Shown: piece after piece, positions 1-8,080 of the stretch
Layout of the letters: each line of letters begins with the position of its first letter
Numbering within the stretch: the first letter of the stretch is position 1
The notes under the pieces: model-generated
What the model saw: the letters and a program-made list of their open reading frames with translations, nothing else
Databases searched by the model: none
Told to the model about the DNA's origin: nothing
Program-made: the position numbers and the translations under genes
Assembly: GCF_016595795.1 (NCBI RefSeq)
Contig: NZ_JAENHN010000006.1
Coordinates: 215,929 to 279,928, forward strand
DNA length: 64,000 bases
Direction of reading: 5' to 3'
Source: Clostridium yunnanense
Lineage (GTDB): Bacteria > Bacillota > Clostridia > Clostridiales > Clostridiaceae

Positions 1-208
1 TCTCATATTGGTTTTGTGTCCCTTGATATAAAAAGCTGCAACTAAGAGGAGTGTATCTATGCTTCCTCTGACCAAACAGTGGAATAATTGAATTTTTCAG
101 CCACTCCTCACCGTAGGAAATTATTGCTGGAAATCCAATTTCCTTTCGTAAGTATTTGAATCCGTATGTTGTGGAATCAACACCATCTATCAAAAGAGTT
201 ATACTCAT
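1..208 (-). CDS. Phage distal tail (Dit-like) protein, 3' part outside window
   Basis: The frame opens with ATG at 208 (MSITLLIDGVDSTTYGFKYL) and stays open to the window edge, so only about 69 N-terminal residues are visible. It starts four bases after the tape measure stop, and AAGGAGG lies just upstream. The position directly after the tape measure, plus a Gly/Thr-rich beta-strand start, fits the distal tail or tail-component family that caps the siphovirus tail tube and joins it to the baseplate. The assignment rests on gene order more than on motifs. Confidence 0.6.
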   Translation of the reverse strand, partial: MSITLLIDGVDSTTYGFKYLRKEIGFPAIISYGEEWLKNSIIPLFGQRKHRYTPLSCSFLYQGTQNQYE

Positions 209-211
209 AAC

Positions 212-2149
212 CTACCTCCTTCCCTTTATGGCCATTGCCATATGAGGAGACATAGCAGTAAACAACTCTTTTCCACTTACACTTACTACAATTGGTTGTT
301 GTCCAAAACCTGCCTGCTTTAAAGCTTGTGCCATTAATTCTGGAAGCTTATTTAGAGGTATTATTGCTTCTCCTCCTGTACTAGGCTCTCCCCCAGCCAT
401 TACATTGCCAGTGGTTGGATTAATACCAAAAGCCATCGGCTTAGTCATTATTCCTCCTTCGGCATACCATTCAACACCTAACTTTGGAACTCCTTGAGTA
501 AACCACTTTAGTGGATCTATACTACCACTTAAAGTAAAGTGTGGCAGCTTAATCTTAGGAAATAAATCTGTAAACCAACTTTTTACCTTCCCTACAAACT
601 TTTGTAACAATTGCTCTGCTTCTGATATTGGTGACCATATTGCAGACTTAATTCCACCCCATATATTTGCTACAGTTCCTTTTAGTCCTCCAAAGGCACC
701 TCCAACTTTAGATGCAATACCTTCTACAGCCCCAGAAACCGAACCTGCTATATCACTCCAAACTCTCGTAATATAATTTTTTATACTACTGAAAACTTCA
801 GAGACTTTACTTCCAAAGCCCTTTATTTGATTTACTATTGCTCCCACAAGTTTTTCAACTATCAGTATATATAAATATTCTAAGGCCCCAAACAAGATAT
901 CCTTAATACCATCCCAAGCACCTTGCCAGTCACCTTTTATAAGTGAAGCTATTACATGAAACACCCCACTTATAATCTGCAGCACCGCCTGTACTTTTTC
1001 TAAAATCCAACCTAAGTAAGCCGCAGCCATATCAAAAATAAATTTACCGAAAGTATCCCATATAGCCATAATGATTGTTGTTCCATCTTGTATGATACTT
1101 TTAACCATAGTAAGACAATTATTAAAGATTTCAATAATCCTGTTTATAGTATCTTGATTATTGTTATACCAATCTTGAGCTGTTTTTATTATTGCTGATA
1201 TTATTTCAATAAAGCTATCTCTTAAATTGAAAAAGATACCTTTCAAAATGTTTATTGTATTTCCAAGACTACCTGCTATTCCTCCTGCATCTGAAAGTTG
1301 TGATATGAAGGTACCTGTATTAAAACTTTGAACTTTAGCTGTAAGCTCATCTATTATGTTCGTTATATTTCCAATCACACCAACTACCGCACTTAATATA
1401 GGAGCTCCAAGAATAGATATAAACCTTCCCCAGCTAGCCTTTAGATTCTCTACTACATTTGAATAATTATTAGCTTCACGAGAAGCCTGTCCCATTGCAC
1501 CTGAATTTTTATATATCCCTTCGACGGTATCTATAAGCAAAAATTCCTTTTGAGTATCATTAAGATCTTGCCAGGACTTTTTGTACTTTTCTTTGGCTAT
1601 AGTATCCATCTTTGTTGCGTTGATATTAACTCCTATAGCATCTCCCGCCTCAAAATTCCCCATGGTCATTGACTTCATTCTTCCTACAACATCTTCAAGA
1701 GAAGTATCATAGTAGGCTGCTGCATCTGCTGCTGAATTCATATATCTCTTTGTTAAATCTAAAGAATCATTGGCATTTGCACCATTACCTCTAAAGGTTC
1801 CATAAAAGCTTGACCAAGTTCCTTTAAGTCTATCAACAAATATATTCTGATCTTGAGCTTGCTTTGTAATAAGCTCCATTGCCTTTGCCTGATCACCTTT
1901 AAAGGTTTGAGTGAACTGTGAATCTAGAGCTTGGATATTAGCAGTTGTTTCAACCATTTTCTTACCAAAATCTATTATCTTATCTACTGCAAAGGCTGCA
2001 ACAATAGCACCACCTATTCGTTTAAAGGCACCGCCCATTTTACCTTCACTATCTTTAGCCTTATTAGTAACTTTATCTAAACCTTCGTTTGCCTCGTCTG
2101 CGTTGGTTACTATTCTCCCACCCATGGTGAATAGCTCCATTACTCCCAT
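212..2149 (-). CDS. Phage tail tape measure protein
   Basis: This 645-residue protein is expected to fill the tail tube during assembly, set tail length and be ejected with the DNA. Residues about 20-90 are Lys/Ala-rich and helical. Several hydrophobic stretches (about 245-275, 365-410, 425-445) follow, typical of tape measures. Gly/Ser/Trp-rich blocks (SIKNYITRVWSDIAG, VANIWGGIKSAIW) resemble the short tape-measure repeats of Gram-positive phages. It is short for the family, implying a short tail. AAGGAGGTGAT sits before the ATG, and the tail-chaperone gene ends 4 bases upstream. The C-terminus (EAIIPLNKLPELM) matches the usual tape-measure ending. Confidence 0.9.
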   Translation of the reverse strand: MGVMELFTMGGRIVTNADEANEGLDKVTNKAKDSEGKMGGAFKRIGGAIVAAFAVDKIIDFGKKMVETTANIQALDSQFTQTFKGDQAKAMELITKQAQDQNIFVDRLKGTWSSFYGTFRGNGANANDSLDLTKRYMNSAADAAAYYDTSLEDVVGRMKSMTMGNFEAGDAIGVNINATKMDTIAKEKYKKSWQDLNDTQKEFLLIDTVEGIYKNSGAMGQASREANNYSNVVENLKASWGRFISILGAPILSAVVGVIGNITNIIDELTAKVQSFNTGTFISQLSDAGGIAGSLGNTINILKGIFFNLRDSFIEIISAIIKTAQDWYNNNQDTINRIIEIFNNCLTMVKSIIQDGTTIIMAIWDTFGKFIFDMAAAYLGWILEKVQAVLQIISGVFHVIASLIKGDWQGAWDGIKDILFGALEYLYILIVEKLVGAIVNQIKGFGSKVSEVFSSIKNYITRVWSDIAGSVSGAVEGIASKVGGAFGGLKGTVANIWGGIKSAIWSPISEAEQLLQKFVGKVKSWFTDLFPKIKLPHFTLSGSIDPLKWFTQGVPKLGVEWYAEGGIMTKPMAFGINPTTGNVMAGGEPSTGGEAIIPLNKLPELMAQALKQAGFGQQPIVVSVSGKELFTAMSPHMAMAIKGRR

Positions 2150-2153
2150 AATA

Positions 2154-2468
2154 TCACCTCCTTGGTTCTATATATTTAAAGGCATCTTCCATAATTTCGT
2201 CTACATCCTTAGCTGTCATTTGTGATGCATTTATCTGATTTATTATCTTATCCTTAAAATCTTGATAAGTTATATCAGATAAAATCGATTTATGAATGTA
2301 ATACTCATACATCTCTTCATCCATAGATTTATCTAATAATGAAAGCAAATAATCTCTTAGGTCTCCAAAGTCATTAAAAGTCTCTAAAAGCTCATTTACA
2401 TTTGCATATCTTTTAAACAATAAATCTTTTATCTTAAACTCTGAAACACGTTGGATGAAGCAATACAT
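2154..2468 (-). CDS. Tail assembly chaperone, frameshift extension (gpGT-like part)
   Basis: This is the 104-codon frame that becomes the C-terminal half of a G-T fusion. Its first ATG (2468) is inside the upstream gene, and the only Shine-Dalgarno-like element is 19 bases away, too far for normal initiation. It is in the -1 frame relative to 2429-2857, and a T TTT TTC slippery heptamer sits just before it. It is therefore most likely made only as a fusion of about 234 residues: 129 from the upstream gene, one Gln, then these 104. By analogy with lambda gpG/gpGT, it would bind the tape measure and recruit tube subunits. Confidence 0.82.
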   Translation of the reverse strand: MYCFIQRVSEFKIKDLLFKRYANVNELLETFNDFGDLRDYLLSLLDKSMDEEMYEYYIHKSILSDITYQDFKDKIINQINASQMTAKDVDEIMEDAFKYIEPRR

Positions 2469-2857
2469 TTGAAAAAATCAACAAGCTCCTCCTTTGAAAA
2501 GAAATCCATAAGAAGACTTGTATATTGAAGCATATCAAGTTCTCTAATCTCTTTTACCTCTGCATTACATACTGAGGATAATAATAGGTTTATATCTTCT
2601 TTTGCTAAGTCTAAGTTACACATAGTGGTATTTAGTATATCTGCAAATAGCTCCATACCTATCTCCATCTTTTCTTCTTCTGTGTACTCTTTAGTGCCCT
2701 CCATAGCTATAGCTTCTTGGCTTTTTCTCGCTACTTCAGCTCTTTTCTTTATAAAATCAAGTATCATATCCTTAACTTTAACCTTTGCTAAGATCTTCAT
2801 CATTGGAAACAAATCTTGTCCACTTAACTTTCTCATCTCTAATTTAATATTTTCCAT
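2429..2857 (-). CDS. Tail assembly chaperone (gpG-like)
   Basis: This acidic, helical 142-residue protein lies between the major tail protein and the tape measure, the conserved position of the gpG chaperone. The start is ATG at 2857 with AGGAGGAACA before it. Codons 127-129 (Asp-Phe-Phe) form the slippery site. Most ribosomes should finish the 13 codons to the stop at 2429, and a minority should shift into the downstream frame. No sequence motif beyond size, charge and position supports the call, but the frameshift signal is strong independent evidence. Confidence 0.82.
   Translation of the reverse strand: MENIKLEMRKLSGQDLFPMMKILAKVKVKDMILDFIKKRAEVARKSQEAIAMEGTKEYTEEEKMEIGMELFADILNTTMCNLDLAKEDINLLLSSVCNAEVKEIRELDMLQYTSLLMDFFSKEELVDFFKCIASSNVFQSLR
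2471..2493 (-). promoter_or_regulatory. Programmed -1 ribosomal frameshift site (T TTT TTC) with internal SD stimulator
   Basis: Read on the minus strand, AGGAGG (2493-2488) is followed by exactly 10 bases and then the canonical X XXY YYZ heptamer T TTT TTC (2477-2471) in the zero frame (GAT TTT TTC). A -1 slip leads directly into the 104-codon frame. An internal Shine-Dalgarno about 10 bases upstream of a slippery heptamer is the arrangement known from E. coli dnaX. No clear downstream stem-loop was seen. Confidence 0.85.
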
Positions 2858-2866
2858 TGTTCCTCC

Positions 2867-2898
2867 TAAATTAAAAGACTAGGAATTAATTCCTAGTC
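2867..2898 (-). terminator. Terminator after major tail protein
   Basis: A perfect 22-base palindrome (2877-2898, GACTAGGAATT mirrored) begins at the stop codon of the major tail gene. On the minus strand it is followed by CTTTTAATTT. It probably trims most transcripts so that tail tube protein is made in excess over chaperone and tape measure. Confidence 0.75.
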
Positions 2899-3509
2899 TA
2901 AACTGTTGTTATTGTTTCTGGATATATGATCTGCCATATCCCATTATAGTCTTCTGGCTTGTCAGCATCAGCTCTAGCTTCAAATTTTATTGGAATACCA
3001 GCTTCAGTTTTATCCTTAGTTTCTACTGAAAGTCCAGCAGTATTTAAAGCATTTTTAAGAATTATTATAACAGGATTACTCTCCCCAGCTATTTTTCCTA
3101 CATAAGCTATATTTGATATATAATCACTATCTAAAACCTTATTTCTTCCAGTGATTATCTTATAACCAGTTGGAGCTGTTGTCCCATCTGCATCTTTAAT
3201 ATCAGCAAACAAAGCATTTGCTATATTTTCCTTCTTCCATTCCTTTAAAGTACCTTCTAGAGTAGCCTTTACACTTTCTATTACGTCATTACCTTTAACC
3301 TCAGTTAATAAACCATCGACTTCCGGTTGTCTTAAACCTATTGCTATATTAAGCTTACTTCCACCTACTGTGGCACCTAAAGGTTCTCCTGTATATTTTT
3401 TTGTTGTAGTATCATACTTTACATTTTTAAATATAGCCCCTGCATCAAGTAAATAATGCTTTGCTGTGTCTGAACTATACCCTGTAGTTTTTAAATCTGT
3501 TGTTGCCAT
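2898..3509 (-). CDS. Major tail (tube) protein
   Basis: This 203-residue protein starts at ATG 3509 behind GGAGGGAATAATAA. It is Gly/Thr/Ala-rich and beta-rich, with the opening MATTDLKTTGYSSDTAKHYL and a GATVGGSKLNIAIGLRQPEVDG segment typical of Firmicute siphovirus tube proteins that include an internal linker (TYKIITGRNK-like region around 115-130). It lies after the tail-terminator gene and before the chaperones. A terminator directly behind its stop fits a protein needed in hundreds of copies. Confidence 0.82.
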   Translation of the reverse strand: MATTDLKTTGYSSDTAKHYLLDAGAIFKNVKYDTTTKKYTGEPLGATVGGSKLNIAIGLRQPEVDGLLTEVKGNDVIESVKATLEGTLKEWKKENIANALFADIKDADGTTAPTGYKIITGRNKVLDSDYISNIAYVGKIAGESNPVIIILKNALNTAGLSVETKDKTEAGIPIKFEARADADKPEDYNGIWQIIYPETITTV

Positions 3510-3512
3510 TTA

Positions 3513-3881
3513 TTATTCCCTCCAATCAACTTTACAATATAATTGAATATTCCTTCTTTTAATCATTTCTGAACCAGTTGGAATATTTCTTGTAGTATTA
3601 TAATTAAACTGAAGCAGCACTTTTTCAGTAAGTATATAGTTACTTTTAAAGTGCTGCTTTATATCATACATTAAATTTTCTAATTCAATTGTGTTTGCTC
3701 CACAATCATCAAATATATCTACATCAATATAGAAACCATCCTGATCTTCTAAACTTTCACTTGAAAGCGTATAGGTTAAATAAGGATACTTAACACTTTC
3801 AGACGTATTATATTCGAGATAACTTTCAGAGCATAATTTTTTAAATTCTTTATTCAATTCCTCCAAAAAAGGTATCATCAT
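3513..3881 (-). CDS. Tail terminator / tail completion protein
   Basis: This 122-residue protein sits between the gp10-like gene and the tube protein. The N-terminal helix (PFLEELNKEFKKLC), a YPYLTYTL strand and a C-terminal strand (RRNIQLYCKVDW) follow the pattern of gp11/DUF3168-type tail terminators, which stop tube growth and join the tail to the head. Two adjacent ATGs (3881 and 3878) are possible starts. The first overlaps the preceding stop by four bases and has AAGGTG upstream. Confidence 0.6.
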   Translation of the reverse strand: MMIPFLEELNKEFKKLCSESYLEYNTSESVKYPYLTYTLSSESLEDQDGFYIDVDIFDDCGANTIELENLMYDIKQHFKSNYILTEKVLLQFNYNTTRNIPTGSEMIKRRNIQLYCKVDWRE

Positions 3882-4312
3882 TTCACCTTCTTAAAACCTA
3901 TACTAGCATTAGCCCCAATTTCTTTTAGGCACTTTTCTAGTAAGGCTTGTATATTTTTCTTCTGACTTCTGAATCCTGGCCTCATATAAGGTTTAGGGTG
4001 TTCACCATGGGTAAATATTTTCTCTCCTGTTATGGGATCCTTGTACACCCAGCCGCCTCTTCTCCCTTGCCCATTTTCTGCAAATTCGCCAGTTCCGAAC
4101 TCAACATATACAGCATAATCTTCTCCAGTTCCTATTGTCACAGAGAGTTCACTTTCGTTAACCTTATATGATATGGAATTTTTGAGCTTTGAGGTATCAA
4201 CTGGAACCAGTGGTTTTATAGCAGCAACTAATAATTCTCCAACTTCCTTAAGCCACTTTACTTGAGCCTGTCTTATGGCTTCTTTGCAAGCTTGTGTGTT
4301 ATCTTGAAACAT
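3878..4312 (-). CDS. HK97 gp10-like head-tail protein
   Basis: This 144-residue protein contains the family-typical KPLVPVDTSKLKNSISY block (about 33-47), the YAVYVEFGTGEF motif (about 66-77) and HPKPYMRPGF (about 107-116). These are hallmarks of HK97 gp10/putative neck proteins in siphovirus connector clusters. It overlaps both neighbours by a few bases, implying translational coupling. It probably acts at the head-tail interface. Confidence 0.85.
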   Translation of the reverse strand: MFQDNTQACKEAIRQAQVKWLKEVGELLVAAIKPLVPVDTSKLKNSISYKVNESELSVTIGTGEDYAVYVEFGTGEFAENGQGRRGGWVYKDPITGEKIFTHGEHPKPYMRPGFRSQKKNIQALLEKCLKEIGANASIGFKKVK

Positions 4313-4638
4313 TACTTATCACCAATGAACTTTAAGTATATTTCTAGATGACTGTGAAGCTGCATAGGATCATCTACCAAAGTGATATCATATCTGTTGC
4401 CATGCTTATCCTTGATATAATGCACTTTTCTTTTTATACCTTCTATATACTCAGTTAAGAAGATATGAGTAGATTCTTCCATAAAAGAATTATTAGTTGT
4501 TTTTTCTTCTCCATTTAGAAGATCTAAAAATCCTTTAACTCTAAACAACTCTGTTGGAATCTCTATAAATCCCCCAATTCCATTCTCAACCTTACTTATA
4601 GCGCAAACTGAGTATTGATCGCAATCTTCAAAATTCAT
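4312..4638 (-). CDS. Head closure / head-tail adaptor protein
   Basis: This protein of about 108 residues begins MNFEDCDQYSVCAISKVENG. The ATG at 4638 shares its A with the TAA of the upstream gene (TAATG), and GAGGTGG lies before it. An upstream in-frame GTG is less likely because it overlaps the ribosome binding site. The size, the beta-rich sequence (HIFLTEYIEGIKRKVHYIKD, DITLVDDP) and the position between gp6-like and gp10-like genes match stopper/adaptor proteins that close the connector. Confidence 0.65.
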   Translation of the reverse strand: MNFEDCDQYSVCAISKVENGIGGFIEIPTELFRVKGFLDLLNGEEKTTNNSFMEESTHIFLTEYIEGIKRKVHYIKDKHGNRYDITLVDDPMQLHSHLEIYLKFIGDK

Positions 4639-5195
4639 TAAGACCACCTCAGCTTTTTATACTTGTTTAAAAATTTCATTAAGACTGCTGGATATCCCTC
4701 TATGCTTTCAGTAGAATTCACATCGTAATAAGTCACTGAATATCTTGATATGCTTTCTTGCTTAACCCCTATCTTATGAGCCATCTTAAGATCATATTGT
4801 ATTAATTTTATTATTCCTTGGATTAGATCATAAGGGTAAGCTATCTTGGTTACAAGTGCAGAACCTTGCTCCTCCAGTATAGCTTCATTTACCTTTATAT
4901 AGGTATCTGTTACTTGTGATATAGTAAAGATGCCTTTATTTAATAAACATTCATCTATATCTATTGAATCACCTTGCCTAAACCCTAATTTCAAGAAATT
5001 ATCTCCTGAGATAACATTACCTTCAGCTTGGAAATTAAGTACTTTATAACTTCTTATCTTATTATCTAGAAATTTATTGTTCGTTAGGTTTCTTATCATT
5101 ATCTCTAGAGCTTTAAGTTTTTCCTCAAGCTCAAGGTCTTTTGATATGTCATCCACAGGTATTAATTTCTTTGCCTTATCTAAAGTAATTATCAA
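4638..5195 (-). CDS. Head-tail connector (gp6-like adaptor)
   Basis: This 185-residue protein starts at TTG 5195 with AAGGTGGTGAT upstream. The N-terminus (TLDKAKKLIPVDD, then a long helix ALEIMIRNLTNN) and the C-terminal GYPAVLMKFLNKYKKLR region resemble phage gp6-type connectors, which form a ring below the portal. Its place right after the coat gene fits. The middle segment is longer than in minimal gp6 proteins and is of unknown role. Confidence 0.65.
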   Translation of the reverse strand: MIITLDKAKKLIPVDDISKDLELEEKLKALEIMIRNLTNNKFLDNKIRSYKVLNFQAEGNVISGDNFLKLGFRQGDSIDIDECLLNKGIFTISQVTDTYIKVNEAILEEQGSALVTKIAYPYDLIQGIIKLIQYDLKMAHKIGVKQESISRYSVTYYDVNSTESIEGYPAVLMKFLNKYKKLRWS

Positions 5196-5303
5196 CTAAT
5201 CACCACCTTATGCAAATACTAGTGTGAAGCTTCTTAGTAACTTTTTTGCCCATCTTTCTTTTCAACTATATATGCTGAAGCTAGATGGCAAACAACTTAC
5301 ATA

Positions 5304-6119
5304 TTAAGCTCCAGCAGCTGCATTCTGTATAGTCACTTCTGCAGTTACTATGCCTTCTTTCTTTATAACTCCTGTACCATGTACACAAAGACCTCTCATA
5401 CCATCTGCAAAAGCTCCTTGAAGTCTCATTGCTTCTGTTTCTTCAAGCTGCTTTCCATGACCTGTTGCACCTTTATATAGTCCTATAACTGTAACTGCTC
5501 CTGCGTTAACAGGTAGTTCTTCAGATACTATAAGCTGGAAGCCATTTATAATCTGACCTTCAACAACCCCATTTTCTAAAGTTACTGGCTGCTTAGCAAA
5601 TCTATCATCCTTTGATAGTAACCCTAAGAAGTCAGAGTTAATAACTGCATATCTATTAACCTTTGGTACCTTTCTCTTATTTAACTCAGTTCCCATATCT
5701 ACAAGCAAGTCATAAGCATTGCTTCCATTTACAGTCTTAGCACCAAGTTTCTTTCCTGCACCTAACGCTACTTTTGAAAGAACATGAGTGTCTATAAGTT
5801 CGTTTAGAGTTGCAGCAGCTTCAGCTGTATGAGCATCAATTAACTCCCCAGCCGCTTGAATCTTATCTACATCATCAAGCTTTATAGCCCAATATTTTTT
5901 TTGATCCATGTCAATCTCAACCGTTGGAGTCTCTAAGTCATCCCATTGAACCTCTCCTATATAATCCTTTATTGCTACAGATCCTACATTATTAAATATA
6001 ACTTTGTTTCCTTTTATTTCAGTTGGTGGAGTTGTAATCACATCAGCAACAGATGCCTTGTGATAATTTGCTATTAACCTAGCCTCCCATATTGTTGGTA
6101 TAAAATTTGATACTGCCAT
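5304..6119 (-). CDS. Major capsid (coat) protein
   Basis: This 271-residue protein starts at ATG 6119 after GAGGATGATG. The sequence (NFIPTIWEARLIANY, then VADVITTPPTEIKGNKV, then KYWAIKLDDVDKIQAAG, with a C-terminal GLCVHGTGVIKKEGI) matches P22 gp5/N4 gp56-like coat proteins of Clostridium and Bacillus phages, which adopt the HK97 fold. The scaffold gene directly precedes it. It lacks a long N-terminal prodomain, consistent with a separate scaffold. Confidence 0.85.
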   Translation of the reverse strand: MAVSNFIPTIWEARLIANYHKASVADVITTPPTEIKGNKVIFNNVGSVAIKDYIGEVQWDDLETPTVEIDMDQKKYWAIKLDDVDKIQAAGELIDAHTAEAAATLNELIDTHVLSKVALGAGKKLGAKTVNGSNAYDLLVDMGTELNKRKVPKVNRYAVINSDFLGLLSKDDRFAKQPVTLENGVVEGQIINGFQLIVSEELPVNAGAVTVIGLYKGATGHGKQLEETEAMRLQGAFADGMRGLCVHGTGVIKKEGIVTAEVTIQNAAAGA

Positions 6120-6135
6120 TTAACATCATCCTCTC

Positions 6136-6759
6136 TTATTTACTTAAATCTAAATCTTTTATTAGATCCCAATTTGCGTTAATCTCCTTTGGAGACATTC
6201 TTGAAACATTTTCCTTACTAAAGGTCTTTACCTGACCTTCCAATCCTGGAAGCTTGTTTACAATGACCTTAGGATCTTGTCTTTGTTGTTGTTTTACTAA
6301 ATCTTGTTGATTATTAAAGAAATCTGTATGATTTTCTCTAAGCTTTTTTATCTTACTGTCAAGTTCCTTCTCTACATCCAGCTTTTCAATATCACCTAGT
6401 TTGTAGAGTATATAGTCTATATCCTTGCAGCCAGCATCCTTAAGCTTATTCTTTACGTCAAATTCCTTCTTATCTTTAGTTCTTGCTTTTTCAAGCTCCT
6501 TCATCTCTCCCTCATATTTTGATATGGTGCTTTGAAGACTCTCGATATCAGCATTACTTTTCTTAAGCTCTTTTAAGGTTTTATTTGCTTCTTTTAGGTC
6601 ATTGTGAGCTTGGTCTCTTTCTTCCTTAAGCTTCAAAATCCTTATATCAGCATTTTCTTCTGAAGTTGCGTAAACCTTATTTTCCTTCATTGCTGAAGTT
6701 ATCTTATTTACAGTCTCTTCATTTAAGCCTTGAGCTTTTAACAATTCCTTTAAGTCCAT
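6136..6759 (-). CDS. Phage scaffold protein (GP20-type)
   Basis: This 207-residue protein is highly charged. A short N-terminal DLKELLKAQGLNEETVNKI helix is followed by a long predicted coiled coil from about residue 40 to 105 (many Lys/Glu heptads), then a C-terminal EINANWDLIKDLDLSK tail. This is the layout of the phage minor structural GP20/scaffold family. Such tails usually contact the coat protein during procapsid assembly. It is separated from upstream phage genes by about 700 bases of cassette debris. Confidence 0.85.
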   Translation of the reverse strand: MDLKELLKAQGLNEETVNKITSAMKENKVYATSEENADIRILKLKEERDQAHNDLKEANKTLKELKKSNADIESLQSTISKYEGEMKELEKARTKDKKEFDVKNKLKDAGCKDIDYILYKLGDIEKLDVEKELDSKIKKLRENHTDFFNNQQDLVKQQQRQDPKVIVNKLPGLEGQVKTFSKENVSRMSPKEINANWDLIKDLDLSK

Positions 6760-6935
6760 CGACTTTCCCTCCTAATACACTTTTTTACTTGGTATGTGCC
6801 CAAGTTAGGCTTCGACCTTTGTTCTTTTACATCTGCAATAGTGGTAAAAAGATGTAGCGGGATATTATAAGATATAAGCCGCAGATTTCACTTATTAATT
6901 TAAAGTCTTATTCTTTGCACATATTTAATTTGGGG

Positions 6936-6965
6936 TATAAAAAAAGCACTCAAACTTATGAGTAC
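6936..6965 (-). terminator. Terminator upstream of scaffold gene
   Basis: On the minus strand, GTACTCA and TGAGTGC arms (6965-6946) with a 6-base loop are followed by seven T residues. It lies between a repeated upstream segment and the scaffold gene, so read-through or an internal promoter is needed for scaffold and coat expression. Confidence 0.65.
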
Positions 6966-7101
6966 TTACATGCAAAAGAATACATCTATTAATTTTTTAT
7001 TGTTCTGTGCTTTTGTCTTATTCCACAATAATAGTTTAACACAGATTTTAGTCTATGAAATATAATGGATACTCTATACTTACTATAGTTTTTGCTTTGT
7101 G
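6966..7101 (-). repeat. Copy 1 of duplicated late-operon leader segment
   Basis: About 135 bases resemble 14958-15093, with nearly constant offset. Shared blocks include TTCCAC, AATAATAGTTTAACACA, and TACTCTA followed by ACTTACTATAGTTTTT. It ends in bases matching the last codons of the late-regulator gene. It is probably a duplicated late promoter/leader copied with cassette insertion. Confidence 0.7.
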
Positions 7102-7182
7102 ATGATTTAATTTTCTAAATCTACTAGTAATGCCTTTACTGTATTTAGATATAGTCCATTGATATCACAATTTCATTTTAGG

Positions 7183-7382
7183 TTAAATAAAACTTGCTCT
7201 ATCTGTTTCTACTACTAGATCAACTCTTTCAACTGTTATGTCTTTATATTCTTCTTCTATATATTTGAAATATTCCCCATCTAGACAATCGCTTGTTGCA
7301 CTAAATCAATTAAAATTTATTTTTTGACTGTATTAAATAATGACCCTAGCTTTAGGAATTCTATATTGATCATCCCAAATTT
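7183..7382 (-). pseudogene. Fragments of an older cassette (possible toxin and immunity C-termini)
   Basis: Two short C-terminal-like frames are seen on the minus strand. One (7333-7380) reads WDDQYRIPKARVII then stop. The other (7183-7305) reads 40 residues, including SDCLDGEYFKYIEEEY and ITVERVDLVVETDRASFI, then stop. Neither has a start codon or ribosome binding site. Their order, just downstream of the two toxin-immunity pairs, suggests remnants of a third pair. The identity is not recognised. Confidence 0.35.
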
Positions 7383-7471
7383 AGGGAATAAACTTCTTGT
7401 AGATAATATCATATGAATTTTGTAGTCATTATATACCAAATTTTTATACTAACGTAGTTTTTTACTATTTT

Positions 7472-8065
7472 CTATAAACAGTTTTCTAATATCCATTTCT
7501 TTGCCTGCTCTTTTTCCAATAAAATTGGTTCTTCAAGTGTACCAATATTAATACTATGAAAATAGGCCTCGTCAATTCCTTTTATATTTTTTAATATTAC
7601 TCCTTTAAATAAAGTTTTTTTGAATCTTGACGCACTAATATCTACATTATCTAATGTTGCATTTCTAAAGTCAGTTAATAAAAAACCAACATTCACCAAA
7701 TTACAATTTGTCAACTCAGCCCTTTTAAATATTGCTTCTGAGCAATCGCTTTTACTAAATCTAACGCCTTTTAAATCTGCATTAGAAAAATCAGTATATG
7801 ATAAATCTGATTTATAAAAATCACAATTATCAAAAGTAGTATTTTTATAAGTTGACGAACATAGAAGTGATGCATGAAAGTCTATACCTTTCAAATCAAG
7901 ATTGTCAAAAATGCACTCTACTAGATTTGCTTGTTCCAACAATTTATCAGATAAATCAAAATTCCTGAAATCTACTTCTTCCAAACATAACTTTTCTCCT
8001 TCTTTACCAATTGTTTCAACTCATTTTTTATGCAACTCAAGCTGACTAACAATATCATTTATCAT
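7472..8065 (-). pseudogene. Pentapeptide-repeat immunity protein with premature TGA
   Basis: Translation from the well-placed ATG at 8065 (GGAGGAGAATAAAAA before it) reads MINDIVSQLELHKK, hits TGA at 8023-8021, then continues in frame as VETIGKEGEKLCLEEVDF into 170 residues of pentapeptide repeats (A/C-D/N-L/F type, e.g. DFSNADLKGVRF). The family usually has a Trp at this point, so TGG to TGA is the likely mutation. Total length without the stop would be 197 residues. Restart at TTG 7984 is possible, with AAGGAG 11 bases upstream. Directly behind a toxin gene, it is the expected immunity protein. Confidence 0.7.
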
Positions 8066-8080
8066 TTTTTATTCTCCTCC

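Larger units (their letters stand above)
6760..7471 (-). other. Gene-poor cassette junction with terminator and degraded fragments
   Basis: This 712-base stretch has no intact gene. It holds a terminator (6936-6965), an upstream segment (to 7101) that repeats the region before the small terminase at 14927-15093, and two short coding-like fragments ending at 7183 and 7333. It looks like the scar left where toxin/immunity cassettes have been exchanged. Confidence 0.6.

Noticed and set aside
5196..5303. A 17-codon frame between coat and connector genes
   Set aside because: It is very short, has no ribosome binding site, and ends inside the next gene's leader.
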